From NCBI RefSeq assembly GCF_963576675.1, contig NC_088919.1, forward strand, positions 47,452,501 to 47,516,500: a DNA stretch of 64,000 nucleotides, in the 5' to 3' direction. Shown here in pieces: positions 9,857 through 20,876 of the stretch; within the stretch, counting starts at the first letter, position 1; each line of letters starts with the position of its first letter. The DNA is from Euphorbia lathyris (Eukaryota > Streptophyta > Magnoliopsida > Malpighiales > Euphorbiaceae). Made by a program: the position numbers and the translations under genes. The notes beneath the pieces were generated by a model that saw nothing but the letters and a program-made list of their open reading frames with translations, did not search any database and was not told the DNA's origin.

Positions 9857-12759
9857 AACTCCCCCCTTACACTCTCCCCCACTTAAAGGGTCAATTTCTC
9901 CATTGAACGAGCTTCCCTTCTTTAGATAGAGCTTCACTCTGCACTCGAACACTTGATTCTAGTGTTTGCCTACTTGAAGTTAAGTCATCTCTCAGATGCT
10001 CAACAATCTGCAACATGAAATATATTCGAACCAGCATAATTCTTTTTGCTTCGAATCTCAACACACTGAAGTGCAGCTTTTAATCGAACGTATTGTTGTC
10101 AAAAACTTGTTCCTTATCAATAGTAAAAGAAATTTTCGAAGATAAAAAAAACTTGAAAAATGCTTCTCTATTATTAAGGATCGGCATACGAGTCATTTTC
10201 CCTTGATGTTTCTATTAATAAGGATCATCATATGAGTCTTATTCCTCTAACCAGGTTCTTTTTATCGATTCCTCTTCCATTATACATTATAATCTAATCT
10301 CCTCTTTTATGTATCTTATGTATTATACTACAAAAGAGTCCATGCGGGCCCATTTCACCTCCCAAACTCGGACACTCATTGTCTTGACGATTATGGTTAA
10401 AAGGTTTGGGTCACTGCAGAAGGATTCTAACATCAACTTGTCACTAAATCATTCACTTTCACTTTCTGCTTGATAACTTGCTCATATCTCCGATTACTCA
10501 CCTTTTCAATATTTTGATCACCATCTCAAAGCTTGCATCCTAGACGCATCATTTATTTTTAGTTTGCAGCTTGCAAAAGAAACAAAGGAATACTATAATA
10601 TCCGCAATAAAAAAAAGTGTGAATGTTGGTACATCAATATACTAAATGTAAATGTACCAACACTCACAACTAAAACAAATTATCAAGGAAATAATAATAA
10701 ATAATAACCACCCATATTCACAAAACAAATGTACATTCACTTATATAGATGCTCAAATACTAAAGAACTTTGGTTTACCTAAATATAGATGTTCAAGAAA
10801 TTTCACCATGTAGAAATTGTTACATCAACTGTTTTCTGCATCATCATATTAGATCTCTTCAATTTACTGCTCAAAAGATTGAGGGGGAAAACAAAATACA
10901 TGTTTGGTCTTTAGAATTGAAAACTTAAACCTTTCTCCCTTTCATGTACCTTGTTTAACACCAAAGTTCTAGTTTTTCTATTCGGCGTCTTACATCACGA
11001 CCCTTGCTTGGAGTCTAGACAGATGCTTGGGTACTTCTGCCTATCTAAGATTTTGCTCGTCTCAACTCATATCTTCTGCCTCATCTCACTACATTGGATC
11101 TCTTCAATCTTTTATTGTGAAATGAGTTTGGGGTTGAAACCTAACAACAGAACCCTAGAAATGAAATCTCGGGGTTTGGCCATGATAATTACGATAATGT
11201 GCCTAGGTCAATTTGGGTCATGATCTTGCTTTACCTAATTTCATTATCAACCCTTGACTCAAATATTTTTACTTGAATGCGTGGAACCGACGGCTACATG
11301 CATATCATTGTCTATTCATAGCTCTCGCTTCCCTTTGAATTCGCCTTGGTTTATGTTGGGAAAATTTCACCGTTCCACTTAAATGTCGACCTACAAGTTT
11401 AAATGAATGTTTGCATGTTGCACATTCTTTTTAGTTGGATCATATCTCGATTTCCCATGTCTAATTCTCAATTAGTTTTTGTTGCTTTCATTATGGCATA
11501 ACCATTTGACTCATCCTGAGGTTTACCGTTTTGCTCAAGCTTTCTCTAAACTGAAATACCTACACACAATAATTCATTATGTTTGCACATGAGTTATTTT
11601 AGGCATCCCCTCTAGAGAGCTCACTAAAAACAAGAACAACACATCTATGAATTATCTTAGGCATCCTCTCGATACTTTCATAGTAAGCACAAAAGGGTAC
11701 TCCTTCGACACTAGAAAAACACAATGGGCATCCTCCACCCTAGATTATCTCAATCCGAAAATATCATCATTTTCATAATGACCTCTGCCAATAAATCTCT
11801 TAAGTGATCACATGCTATAGTTTTCTCAATCAAACATTGCATTTGTCACTCAATTGGACCGGACCCCAAACTTATATCAATCTCAAAATCTCTACTCGTT
11901 TGCCCTTGGCCTTTGAGTTTTCGTAATGTCATCTCATGATCTTCTTTGGTCAAACGAATATTTCTTTATTTTATCTTCATATGGCCAATGAAGTGTTGTT
12001 TAGGATTTATCCTAGAGACATTCTTAATCGCTTCTGATTTTTCCAAAACAAACTAGGCAATAATGCCAATTACAAGTATTTCTCCATTTTCACATAATGG
12101 TTAATTTCGTATCGTATCATAATTCAAACAAAACTCTACATGAGTTTTTCTCAACTTATGAGAAGGCACAAGAAATGTCCTATTGAATCCAGGTTAGATA
12201 GAATTCATATTACGCCTCAAAAATCTGCTCTCGCGAAACAAAAGCCTAACAGTCCATCTCTATAACACTTCACACAAGCACCAAACTTCACTCCAATTTT
12301 CTCAACTCATGGAAAAACATAAGCAATGTCCCAACGAATTAAGATAATTCAAGCGCAAACTACGCCTCAATGATTCGCTCTTGAGAACCATTAATTCAAC
12401 ACTTCACATGTGTGCTACTTCCCATGAGCATCATATTCTGCATACTGACTACAAACTCTCACCCGTTTAAACAGATCAAATCTTGTAGAATTCCATGGTT
12501 TACGTTCATAGTGGAGTACTCATTCGACATTTAGGAATCTGAATTCCCTTTTATAATTTCTACACTCTCGTCCATTGGGTAAAAGGTTCACAACGATGAT
12601 CCCGGTAAACCATTAGCTTTTAATCAATCTGAAAAGGCATCATAAAATATCTTTGGAAAAGCATTATAAAAAATTTGTTTCGTCAAGTTGTTGGGGAAAA
12701 ATTTAGCATCACTAGCTTACACCACGAAGAACTCGCTTAGTTAAAACTCTAATACCAAA
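9857..12759 (-). mobile_element. Non-coding internal region of minus-strand LTR element (LARD-like), copy I
   Basis: About 2.9 kb between two related LTRs. At its left (3') end the minus strand reads a polypurine tract GGGGGAGAGTGTAAGGGGGG (9861-9880). At its right (5') end the minus strand reads TGGTATTAGAGT next to the LTR, a one- or two-base variant of TGGTATCAGAGC, the primer site for initiator-Met tRNA that is perfect in copy III (56097-56108). No gag or pol similarity is seen in any frame and the open stretches are short, so this looks like a large retrotransposon derivative without genes. Confidence 0.55.
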
Positions 12760-13972
12760 TATCAAGAGGACATATCTGGACTACACCAAATCCATGAGTG
12801 GTGTCGAGACTTCCATGAGCCTTTGGTCTGTCCACCGATACCCAGGGTTTTATCCCTTGTACGCATTCTATCAATGCATATGTTAGTATACTATCCCGGA
12901 AGGTCCTCCTATATTTCAAACCTCGCCATAGAAGGGACATGCACTATGGACCATCTCAAACCTCAAAGTGTCCATTAGGGGTGCACACAATAATCCGGAA
13001 AACCGAAAAACCGGAAAACCAAATCAAAACCGAATCGAAAATAAGGTTAACCGAAACCGATGGACTAGTGTATGGTTTTTAATTTTCAAAATAGTGGTTA
13101 ATGGTTACGGTTACGGTTTTTATATTCCAAAAGCCGCGGTTAACCGAAACCGACTGAATTCAATTAAATATATAAAAAATATAATATATAGTTTCATCAA
13201 TTATATTAATAATATTAATCCACTCCACTTCACCAATTATATTATGCAATTCCTTAATTATCAATTGATTATTATATTATTTAACTTACACTAACTAAGT
13301 TACACAATTTCATAAAAAAAAAAACTAAGTTGCAGTCATCAATTGTAAGCTTTTTTTTATAGCTAATCACTTTATCTTTTATCATTTAAAGTTTTAGTGT
13401 TTTGAAATACACAATTCTAATTATGTCTCTACTCTTTTCATTTTAACTCGCCCTTGAAACATCAAAAATATATTTTTTTTAGGCAAATGATATATACAAC
13501 CAACCCTAAGGGTTGTATATAAGCATTAATTCTCCATATGTTTTCAATAAAATAAAATCAAAATCTTAATTCTAAAGCATTTATTTGCATTGGAAATATA
13601 ATTACTTTATTAGTTTTTATGAGTATTTAATAAAGTATCAATAGATTTTATTATAAAATTATCTTAAAAAACAAAATTAATACTAATAATAGTAATTAGT
13701 GGGTTCTTATTTACAGCCCTTAGTGCTGCAAATATCAGGACCCTTTTTTTTATTCCAACCCGACAGAACTTCCCTAAATTATTTGGAGTAAATAATTTCA
13801 ATAACAATAACCCGGATATATGAATACTAATATATAATTTCAGCAAATTCTCTTCTAATTTCCATTAAATTAATCACTACCATATTTACTAAAAAAAAAT
13901 CACTGTCATATTCTTTGTATTAACTAATTATATTTATTTGAACCGGTCATAATTCCGGACCAGAGGTGGTCC

Positions 13973-15288
13973 GGTTGTTAAATCCTTGAAACCCATTCCA
14001 ACCCGTCCAAATCGGCCGGTTCAACCATAAACCGGTTGACCCGGTGCCTATTAAGCGGTTTGATCCGGTTTGCTTTTAGACATGTTTATTTAAAAAAATA
14101 TATAAATTTTGATAAAGGTAGAGTTTGAACCTTGGACCTCTGATCTATAGACCTTAATACTCACCACTACACTATCATTTCACTTATGGCTACTATTAAC
14201 TATTTAAGAATAAATAATAATATTATAACTTAAATAATTAAAATATGATTTAGTATTATTTTTTGGGTTAATACATATATTTGCCATCGTGTTTTCTCGG
14301 AAAAACAAATTTGCCCTTAAATCAAATAAACCCAAAAAACTATCCCTGAATTTTTCCCAAACCTACAATATACCCTAATCTAACAGAGCTGTTAAACGGC
14401 GTTCACATCAAACCCGCTTGTCTCTAGAAAAACTTCAGAAAAGAACAACCAATCACAAAAAAAAAATGCACATTCAATTTCGATTAAAAGCAAGTTAGAA
14501 GAACAGATTGGTCAAAATTCATTTTCATAAAAGCTCAATCAACCTAATAAAATGGCATCTAAACCTCCTAATTAATCCAAAAGGAATAACAATAAAAAAC
14601 GATAAGAAACCAAATGAATTTTGATTGTCGTCGTTCAATTTTTTCGGAGACAAGAAGGTTTGATGTCATCGTTGTTTAGTAGCTCTGTTAGATTATGGTA
14701 TAATTGCAGGTTTATGGAAAATTCAGGGATAGTTTTGTGGGTTTATTTGATTTAAGGGCAAATCTGTTTTTCCGCGCAAACACAGGGGCAAATATGTGTA
14801 TTAACCCATTATTTTTTTCTATTTAGATAAATATCATTAAAAAATTATTATATTTTCTCAATATTAATACAGTTTAATTAGCATTTAAATTTTAAATATA
14901 TACAAATAAATTTTAAAAATCTAATAAATTTAAATTTAAGTTGAATTATAAAATACATATCCTATTAGCATATTTACATGTTAGTTATTAATAAAAATAA
15001 TCACTATTAATTTTAAAACTATATCTTTTTTTTAATTTTTATATTTATTTATTATGTTAAATTTATTAATTTGATATCATGTTTTGATATTAAATAAATG
15101 TTATTATATTAGTATAACTTTTATGAATATAGTTGATATAAACTATGTTATAAGATTAAATATGAATAAAAATATAATTTGCACATGATTTTTGAATACC
15201 GGTTGAACCCCGATTGGATCCCGATTAAACCTCAAACCCTTGACCCTTTGTCTTTTCCGGTTGTTTGACCGGTCCGGTTTTAACAACC
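13973..15288. mobile_element. Possible further nested element inside the hAT-like element
   Basis: The left side reads GGTTGTTAAA followed by CCGGTT-rich sequence; the right side ends TTTTAACAACC, its reverse complement, again beside CCGGTT-rich sequence. It contains the phrase about 14108-14170 often seen in plant repeats (TTGGACCTCTGATC). No clear target duplication was found, so the boundaries are weak. Confidence 0.3.
14265..14807. mobile_element. Mutator-like MITE nested in the hAT-like element
   Basis: Long imperfect terminal inverted repeats begin GGGTTAATACA at 14265 and end in TGTATTAACCC at 14807, each arm about 120 bp. The 10-bp direct repeat ATTATTTTTT flanks both sides (14255-14264 and 14808-14817). 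Long inverted repeats with a 9-11 bp duplication fit Mutator-like elements. It is non-coding. Confidence 0.75.
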
Positions 15289-15939
15289 ATGACTAATGGT
15301 TAGAAACCGAAATAAAAGGTTAACCGACCGAATAATTGGTTAACCGATTAGTGGTTAACCGAATTTATTGGACTAGTGTATGGTTAGTGTATTTAAAAAA
15401 CCGATGAAATGGTTAACCGATCGAATTAACCTTAATGGACTGGTTAACCGACCACGTGCACCCCCTAGTGTCCATAGGGTTCCACCACTATGGCGACATT
15501 CATCTTTCTTTCTTTTAAGGAAGGCTCAATGCTTGACTCTCCTAGTTCTCAATCGACTAGGGTGGATCGCTTAAACTAGTGACGACCACTAATACAATGA
15601 CTCGTGAAGATCCAATACTTAGAGTATCCATATCTTCTATATTGTTTCTTATATCAACTTGGAGTTAGCCCCAACGACTATTGATACGTTCCATTCGACA
15701 CTACTTCATTAAGCCTCCTCATAGTCTTGCCTTTGCTTACAACTGAATCGATTCAAAAAAGTTTTTAGCTGCAGGCATATGGAGCTATAACTGTTCTATC
15801 TTGATAAAAAAGTTTGAAATCAAAATGCCATTTACATTCAGTTTTTTGGCTCTTCTCTCACTCTCTCTCTCTTTTAAAGAATCCATTTGGTTGTTTGGAA
15901 GAATAATTCTGAAACTTTTTTCTCTTCAATATGTTACAT

Positions 15940-16236
15940 GTTTTAGATGCCAGAGATCCCCACGGCACTAGATGCTACCATTTAGAGAAGCATTTGAGAG
16001 AGCATTGCAAACATAAACACATGATTCTTCTGTTAAACAAGGTCAGACATTTTTATGTTTGACGTTTTGATTTTTCTTCATCTATTTGTTCTTTGAGTAA
16101 CTTTTGCTGAATGTTATTATGCTCTCAATCAGTGTGATCTTGTTCCGGCTTGGGCTACAAAAGGGTGGTTGAGGATATTATCTAAGGAATGCCCAGCTCT
16201 CGCATTCCATTTCGAGCATTAACAAGTCTTTTGGCA
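15940..16236 (+). pseudogene. Captured NUG2-like nucleolar GTPase fragment (two exons)
   Basis: Exon 15940-16041 encodes VLDARDPHGTRCYHLEKHL and continues to MILLLNK, followed by a GT donor. Exon 16133-16236, after a TCAATCAG acceptor, encodes [19 protein letters not shown] and then slips frame by one base before INKSFGK. This matches the G4 (NKCD) region of plant nucleolar GTP-binding protein 2, split by an intron inside NK|CD. The upstream acceptor AG has become AT. It encodes no complete domain and lies inside the CACTA-type element, so it is a transduplicated fragment. Confidence 0.75.
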
Positions 16237-16503
16237 AGTTACATAGTATACATCAATCTTGAAATTACATGTACCAAAGTACTATTGCTTGGCTTCACTT
16301 ATTTCTCTCTATGTTTTGTTTGACATGTAGAGTTACAATTATGTTTTGTATATAGTGACAGATCCAAAATTCATTGACACTGGATGTTTGTGATAGTTTC
16401 TCATGATGTATGAGTGCTAAATTGATTTTTTTTTATTTTTTTATTTTTTTACATTAAAAGTTTAAAAATCCGTATAATTTTTATAGAATTTTTTATTGTT
16501 TTT

Positions 16504-17090
16504 CAGCAAACCATGGATACTCAAACCTCCTTTATGGATCTCTGGCAGCTCCAATTGATATTCAGAAGGGCTCAATCTTTCCCTTTCTCTATCTCTGTTC
16601 AACCCAAATCATGGTCTGCACTATCCTTACATCAATCTCAGTTTGCTATTGCTCATTTAGATTTTTCTTCTTAACTACGGAATTCTAGTATCAAATGAGA
16701 TTAATAAGTATATATCTGTTTTAGGGAAGTGGATTACGCTGGTCGATACTTAAAAGATGGCCTTGGCAATGGCGAACTGCTTCCTTAACCTCACTCACTT
16801 GTGGATTCAGGTTTCTTTCTTTCTTTGTTCACTTTTTTGAGTATAAAGTCCAATTCATATCTTGAATTGAGTTTCTTATTTTTGTAAAATTCTCTCATTT
16901 TAGGGTAATTATGCAACACCTTGTTGCTTATTTTCATATTGATTGTACAAGAAAGTTAATTTTTTTCGTCAGGCAGTTCTGTTTTGACAGGATTCGCAAA
17001 GGCAGCGGCTATATCTATTTCGGGAATCAAAATTAAAGACCTAAGTATGGATCAGAAGGCTGAATTGCTGATTTTGGATCAACGGTATCA
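16504..17090 (+). pseudogene. Unidentified captured gene pieces
   Basis: Exon-like stretches with moderate coding character lie between intron-like T-rich segments. Examples are one containing GFAKAAAISISGIKIKDL (about 16990-17045) and one around 16735-16785. I do not recognise the source gene. They lie between the NUG2-like and Dicer-like fragments and may come from either parent gene or a fourth. Confidence 0.3.
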
Positions 17091-17141
17091 ATCCATGAAT
17101 TTGATATGCTTTGTATAGCATAATTACTGAGTTGCAACTTA

Positions 17142-17376
17142 TTGGTTCTGATATTCGACGAATGTCATCATGCCAAAGGTAGAGCCCCTTGCGCATTCAT
17201 TTTGCAAGTGAGTCGTCTTTCTCTTCCTCTTATGATACTGATTTTTCGAGTAACTATCCACTTCATTTCGCAAATTTCACTATATTTCTAGGAGTTCTAT
17301 CACCTCTACTTCAAATCTGGAGGTTCCGATCCTCCTAGGATATTTGGGATGACAGCTTCTCTTGTAAATACAAAGG
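17142..17376 (+). pseudogene. Captured Dicer-like helicase fragment (two exons)
   Basis: Exon 17142-17207 encodes LVLIFDECHHAKGRAPCAF, which includes the DECH box of Dicer helicases, and ends at a GTGAGT donor. Exon 17292-17376, after a CTAG acceptor, encodes EFYHLYFKSGG and then PRIFGMTASLVNTKG, the helicase motif III region. The order and spacing fit plant DCL proteins, perhaps DCL2. The rest of the helicase and both RNase III domains are absent. It is a captured fragment inside the CACTA-type element. Confidence 0.7.
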
Positions 17377-17940
17377 GTATTCATTCAATTGGTCTAAGCT
17401 AAGTTGTCTTGTTCAACTGGCAATATGTCCACGTATTCCATTTTACTTTATCGATTATTATATATATATCGACCTCTCATTTATACTTTGGTTCTTTGTC
17501 ATCAAGGTCCGTAATCAGACCTCATGCTTGGGAAACTTATCTGCAGCTTAAATGGACACAGGTGATCCACTTAACCTCATGCTTTTAAGTTATTATTTGC
17601 TTGGTAAGTTCCATTCTCTAGACTGGCAAATTTCATTGTATCTTTCTCAATTTCATCTATACAATTAATAGCTTAATGATCTTTAGGAGTTTAGAGCTCA
17701 TTTTTACGGGTATCTATGCAGTGCACGTCTGCCACAACACAAATTAGAAAGGGCGAAACAAGGAAGACAAGGTGACTTGATGCTTATCAAATATTAACAA
17801 AGGTTTGGTTTTCTAATTCTGAGTTTTTTGCTTCTTTTCTTGCATGATTAATTAGCTGTATTAAATAAGAGAAGAACGAGTCAATGAAGCATAGCTTTTC
17901 AATCCTCTGTTTCTGCATTCTTTTACTACTTTTCCCTGTT

Positions 17941-18560
17941 CCTTTGATTCCGGAACTACGCGACCTTCAAAAAGTGTTCACTGAACAATACGGGAACAGT
18001 CTCGAACCGTTTACTAATAAGCAGGTGCAATAGATTAGATTAGATTAGATTCTCTAGTCTAATATAGATTAGTAGTTTCAGGTTTCATTTGCAGCTGACT
18101 TGTTAAATGAAACATGCAGTTTGCTGAGAGTTTTGTGCCAGTTTCTGCTACAAAGGGATGAAACTTGAGCTCCTTGATGAAATAGCAGTAGAATTCAATC
18201 TGAATTGGAATTCTAAATTCTTGCAAAATGCTCACTTCACATGTAAGCCTCATTCTCTACATTCCTTGATGCTTTGTGTTGTGATACTTCTCTTGAGTAG
18301 CGTTTCCGTGTTCATTTATGTGCAGCATAGACTTGGTGTTGATTTTTTAGCAAGATGAGAAGCATGGGCATTCATCTTTCAAGAACAAAAGAAACACATG
18401 GAAGAATGGGATTGAAGAGGGGTATAACCTTTCTAGAAGCAGCAGTGAAGATGAGACGACATTGTCCCAAAGACGAGATAGCAAAGATTTAGCTAGTTCA
18501 ACTTTAGTGGCTGTTCACTATCACAGTTTTGAGGCACATTCCAAAAAATATTATATGGAA
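17941..18560 (+). pseudogene. Captured IST1-like fragment
   Basis: The first block, 17941-18024, encodes PLIPELRDLQKVFTEQYGNS and then LEPFTNKQ. A second block, 18121-18230, encodes FAESFVPVSATK, then after a one-base slip MKLELLDEIAVEFNLNW. Together these match the ESCRT-III-like IST1 domain of plant IST1-like proteins (IPELRDL, then FxERYGNxL, then a helix ending in W). Ser/Arg-rich sequence about 18355-18560 may be the last exon. Introns persist, so capture was at DNA level. Frameshift and missing N-terminus rule out function. Confidence 0.68.
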
Positions 18561-18891
18561 TTACTAAACAGGGATTTAGCGACAAAACATTTCGTCGGTA
18601 TAATTTAATCTGGGCATTGAACTTTTAAATTTCAAACGAATTTTCTGTCGGTAAATTGTTTTTTTTTTGTTTAAATCGATTTTAGGGGCGGTTTAAACCG
18701 CCATTAGAAAAGCATCACTATTAAAAACCTTACCCCGACGCTCGGAATAAAACCGTCGCTAAATGTAGCAACAGTGGTATTCACAACACTTTTGACGCTT
18801 TACAAGACCGTCGCTAATAGCTATACCGACGGTTAAAACCGTCGCTACAGTAGAAAAAATCCGTCGGTAAATGACTCTTTTTTTTGTAGTG

Positions 18892-19194
18892 ATCTACATA
18901 CGGACAACTTTCTTTTACAAAAAGCATGATTAGATCACAAATGAAAAGAGTAATTAAAATATATTAATAAGATGTGTTTAAATAATGTAACTTCATCTAA
19001 AGCTAACAATAAAACTCTTACATAATTTGAAAAATATCTATACTATCACGTGCAACTACATAATCAAATACCACTACAACCACATATCTAACTACATAGT
19101 AATGGAACACAAATATCTACAAAATATTATAGTACCTTGTTGTTGGATTAACATTGGATGAGAGAGGTTCTACCTCAAATTCTAGAATCTTCAG
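18892..19194. other. Host segment I between CACTA-type and foldback elements
   Basis: Continues the host segment: closely similar to 53440-53790 in copy II and part of the distal upstream region of the 77-residue gene. No gene is seen. Confidence 0.5.
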
Positions 19195-19202
19195 TAGTTT
19201 AA

Positions 19203-20342
19203 GTGGATTGCTATTCGTCGCCCCTATTTTCCTTACCATCGCCTCGTGTTTGACATTTTTACCCTTTTCATTTTTCATTCAAAAAAATGAAATTCTCTCA
19301 ACCCCGAAGAACAAAACGAAGAAAAATCATGCCTCCAAAACAATGAAAAATACTTGAACATTTAAGTTTCGTATAAACCAATAATCTGAAATTTAACGAA
19401 TTTAACTTGAAACGAACTTTTTTTTCGTTGAATTTACTCTAAACGGGTAGCCCATACGGTCCGGTCCATGGACCGACCGTATGAACTACCAGTTTTGCCT
19501 AGGCAAAATCGGGTAGCCTACCCGTTTTCCTTTAGAAAAACGTATTTATTTTTTTTAATTATAATAAATGTTAAAAATTAATTAATTATTTATTGATTTG
19601 ATAGAAAAAACGTATAGATAAATTATTGATTGGAAATAAAAAATACGGTATTGAAGTGTCCAATTAATTTTTATTTGGTAAATTATATTTATTTACCTTT
19701 TAGAACGTAAATTTAATTATACGTAAATTATGTATTGACTAGAAAAAACGTATATATAAATTATTGATTGAAAATAAAAAAATACGTAATAACGCGTACA
19801 ATTAATTTTTATTTGTTAATTTATATTTATTTATCTTTTAGAACGTAAATTCAATTATTGATAAATTATGTATTGATTGGATAGAAAAACGTATAGATAA
19901 ATTGGAAATAAAAAATACGTATTGAGGCATCCAATTAATTTTTAATATTTATTATAATTAAAAAAAAATCCGTTTTTCTAAAGGAAAACGGGTAGCCTAC
20001 CAGTTTTGCCTAGGCAAAATCGGGTAGCCTACCCCTTTTTACCTAGGTAAAACTGGTAGTTCATACGGTCGGTCCATGGACCGGACCGTATGAGCTACCC
20101 GTTTAGAGTAAATTCAACGAAAAAAAAGTTCGTTTCAAGTTAAATTCGTTAAATTTCAGATTATTGGTTAATACGAAACTTAGATGTTCAAGTATTTTTC
20201 ATTATTTTGGAGGCATGATTTTTCTTCGTTTTGTTTTTCGGGGTTGAGAGAATTTCATTTTTTTGAATGAAAAATGAAAATGGCAAAAATGTCAAACAGA
20301 AGACGACGGTAAGAAAAATAGGGGCAACGAATAGCAAAACCC
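19203..20342. mobile_element. Foldback Mutator-like element (1140 bp)
   Basis: Two arms of several hundred bases are reverse complements of each other. The outer ends contain TTGCTATTCGT.GCCCC, and the inner parts carry GGTAGCCTACC-type palindromes and a mirrored GGTCCATGGACC. The flanking direct repeat is TAGTTTAA (19195-19202 and 20343-20350). Copy II has a single TAGTTTAA near 53787, the empty site. The AT-rich centre has no transposase. Long inverted repeats with an 8-9 bp duplication point to Mutator-like. Confidence 0.8.
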
Positions 20343-20527
20343 TAGTTTAAAGATAAGAAAATTGAAATGCTTTGCAAAGGACACATGGACACTTCAAATT
20401 GATTGTCTTTTATAATAGCCATAAGTCATAAATGCCAATGGACACTTGGACTCCAATCAAACCGTTAGTCTTCTTTTTCTATTTTCCAATTTTGGCCTCT
20501 TTATAGATATTTTTTGCATTCCTACCC

Positions 20528-20536
20528 TATAAATTG
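20528..20536 (+). promoter_or_regulatory. TATA box of 77-residue gene, copy A
   Basis: CTATAAATT lies about 110 bp upstream of the ATG. The same position in copy C is CTATAAATT (59374-59382); in copy B it is CTGTAAATT. Confidence 0.6.
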
Positions 20537-20642
20537 CAATCCAAATTCCTATCATTCTCCAAAACTGAACTCAGAGTTATCTTTCTTTAAGAAAAACTCT
20601 CACAAATTTGGAATTCTAAGAATCTCACAAGATCAATCTTCA

Positions 20643-20876
20643 ATGGCGAGGAACATGCTTAGTTTGTTCTTTGAAGTAGCTCCACCTTCCATTATTTTTT
20701 CCCAGAAACCTTCAAATTGTCCTTGTTTGGAAACCATTACCGAGGAGGACTCCGAGCCCTATGATGAAGATAGGGACGGAATCAGGATAAACTTTCTAAG
20801 GGTGTTGGAGCAATTACTTTTAGGAATTCCGTCTCTCTCTGTGCAGCCCCTCGCAAGGGGATGTGTTTCAATTTAA
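20643..20876 (+). CDS. Small protein of unknown function, 77 residues (copy A)
   Basis: Single-exon ORF, ATG at 20643, TAA at 20874-20876. The frame is open further upstream, but this ATG is the start conserved in all three copies and fits a TATA box about 110 bp upstream. The protein begins MARNMLSLFFEVAPPSIIF, then has a Cys-Pro-Cys (SNCPCLET), an acidic stretch EEDSEPYDEDRDG, a predicted helix INFLRVLEQLLLG and a C-terminus ending GCVSI. No signal peptide, membrane span or known domain is evident and I do not recognise the family. Copies B (54081) and C (59490) have exactly the same length. Differences between copies include more silent changes than expected for non-coding drift. A captured-fragment origin cannot be excluded. 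Confidence 0.65.
   Translation: MARNMLSLFFEVAPPSIIFSQKPSNCPCLETITEEDSEPYDEDRDGIRINFLRVLEQLLLGIPSLSVQPLARGCVSI

Larger units (their letters stand above)
12976..15467. mobile_element. hAT-like non-autonomous DNA transposon (2492 bp)
   Basis: The ends are TAGGGGTGCAC and GTGCACCCCCTA (inverted, one extra G), flanked by a perfect 8-bp duplication GTGTCCAT at 12968-12975 and 15468-15475. Copy II shows the empty site with a single GTGTCCAT near 53164-53171. Eight-base duplications and TAGGG-type ends are typical of hAT. Both subterminal regions are dense in GGTTAACCGA-like motifs, probable transposase sites. No transposase ORF is present, so it must have been moved in trans. Confidence 0.88.
12760..15744 (-). 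mobile_element. 5' LTR of minus-strand LTR element, copy I, split by a hAT insertion
   Basis: The LTR is in two parts, 12760-12975 and 15476-15744, separated by a 2.5-kb hAT-like element and its 8-bp target duplication. Copy II has the uninterrupted form at 52956-53438. Short ORFs here are LTR sequence and not genes. Confidence 0.6.
15750..18891. mobile_element. CACTA-type element carrying host gene fragments
   Basis: The right end, read on the minus strand, is CACTACAAAAAAAAGAGTC, the classic En/Spm terminus. The next 300 bases are full of CCGTCGCTAA and CCGACGG subterminal motifs (18590-18875). Copies II and III show continuous sequence across the site (near 53434 and 57270), which defines the insertion. 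The left end near 15750-15756 reads CAAAAAAG without the leading CACTA, so the terminus is damaged. The interior holds intron-containing pieces of at least three unrelated host genes in one orientation and no transposase. Confidence 0.72.

Noticed and set aside
20528..20876. Identification of the 77-residue protein as a NIMIN or other known small regulator
   Set aside because: Only the acidic stretch followed by a hydrophobic helix is vaguely similar; no diagnostic motif could be matched.
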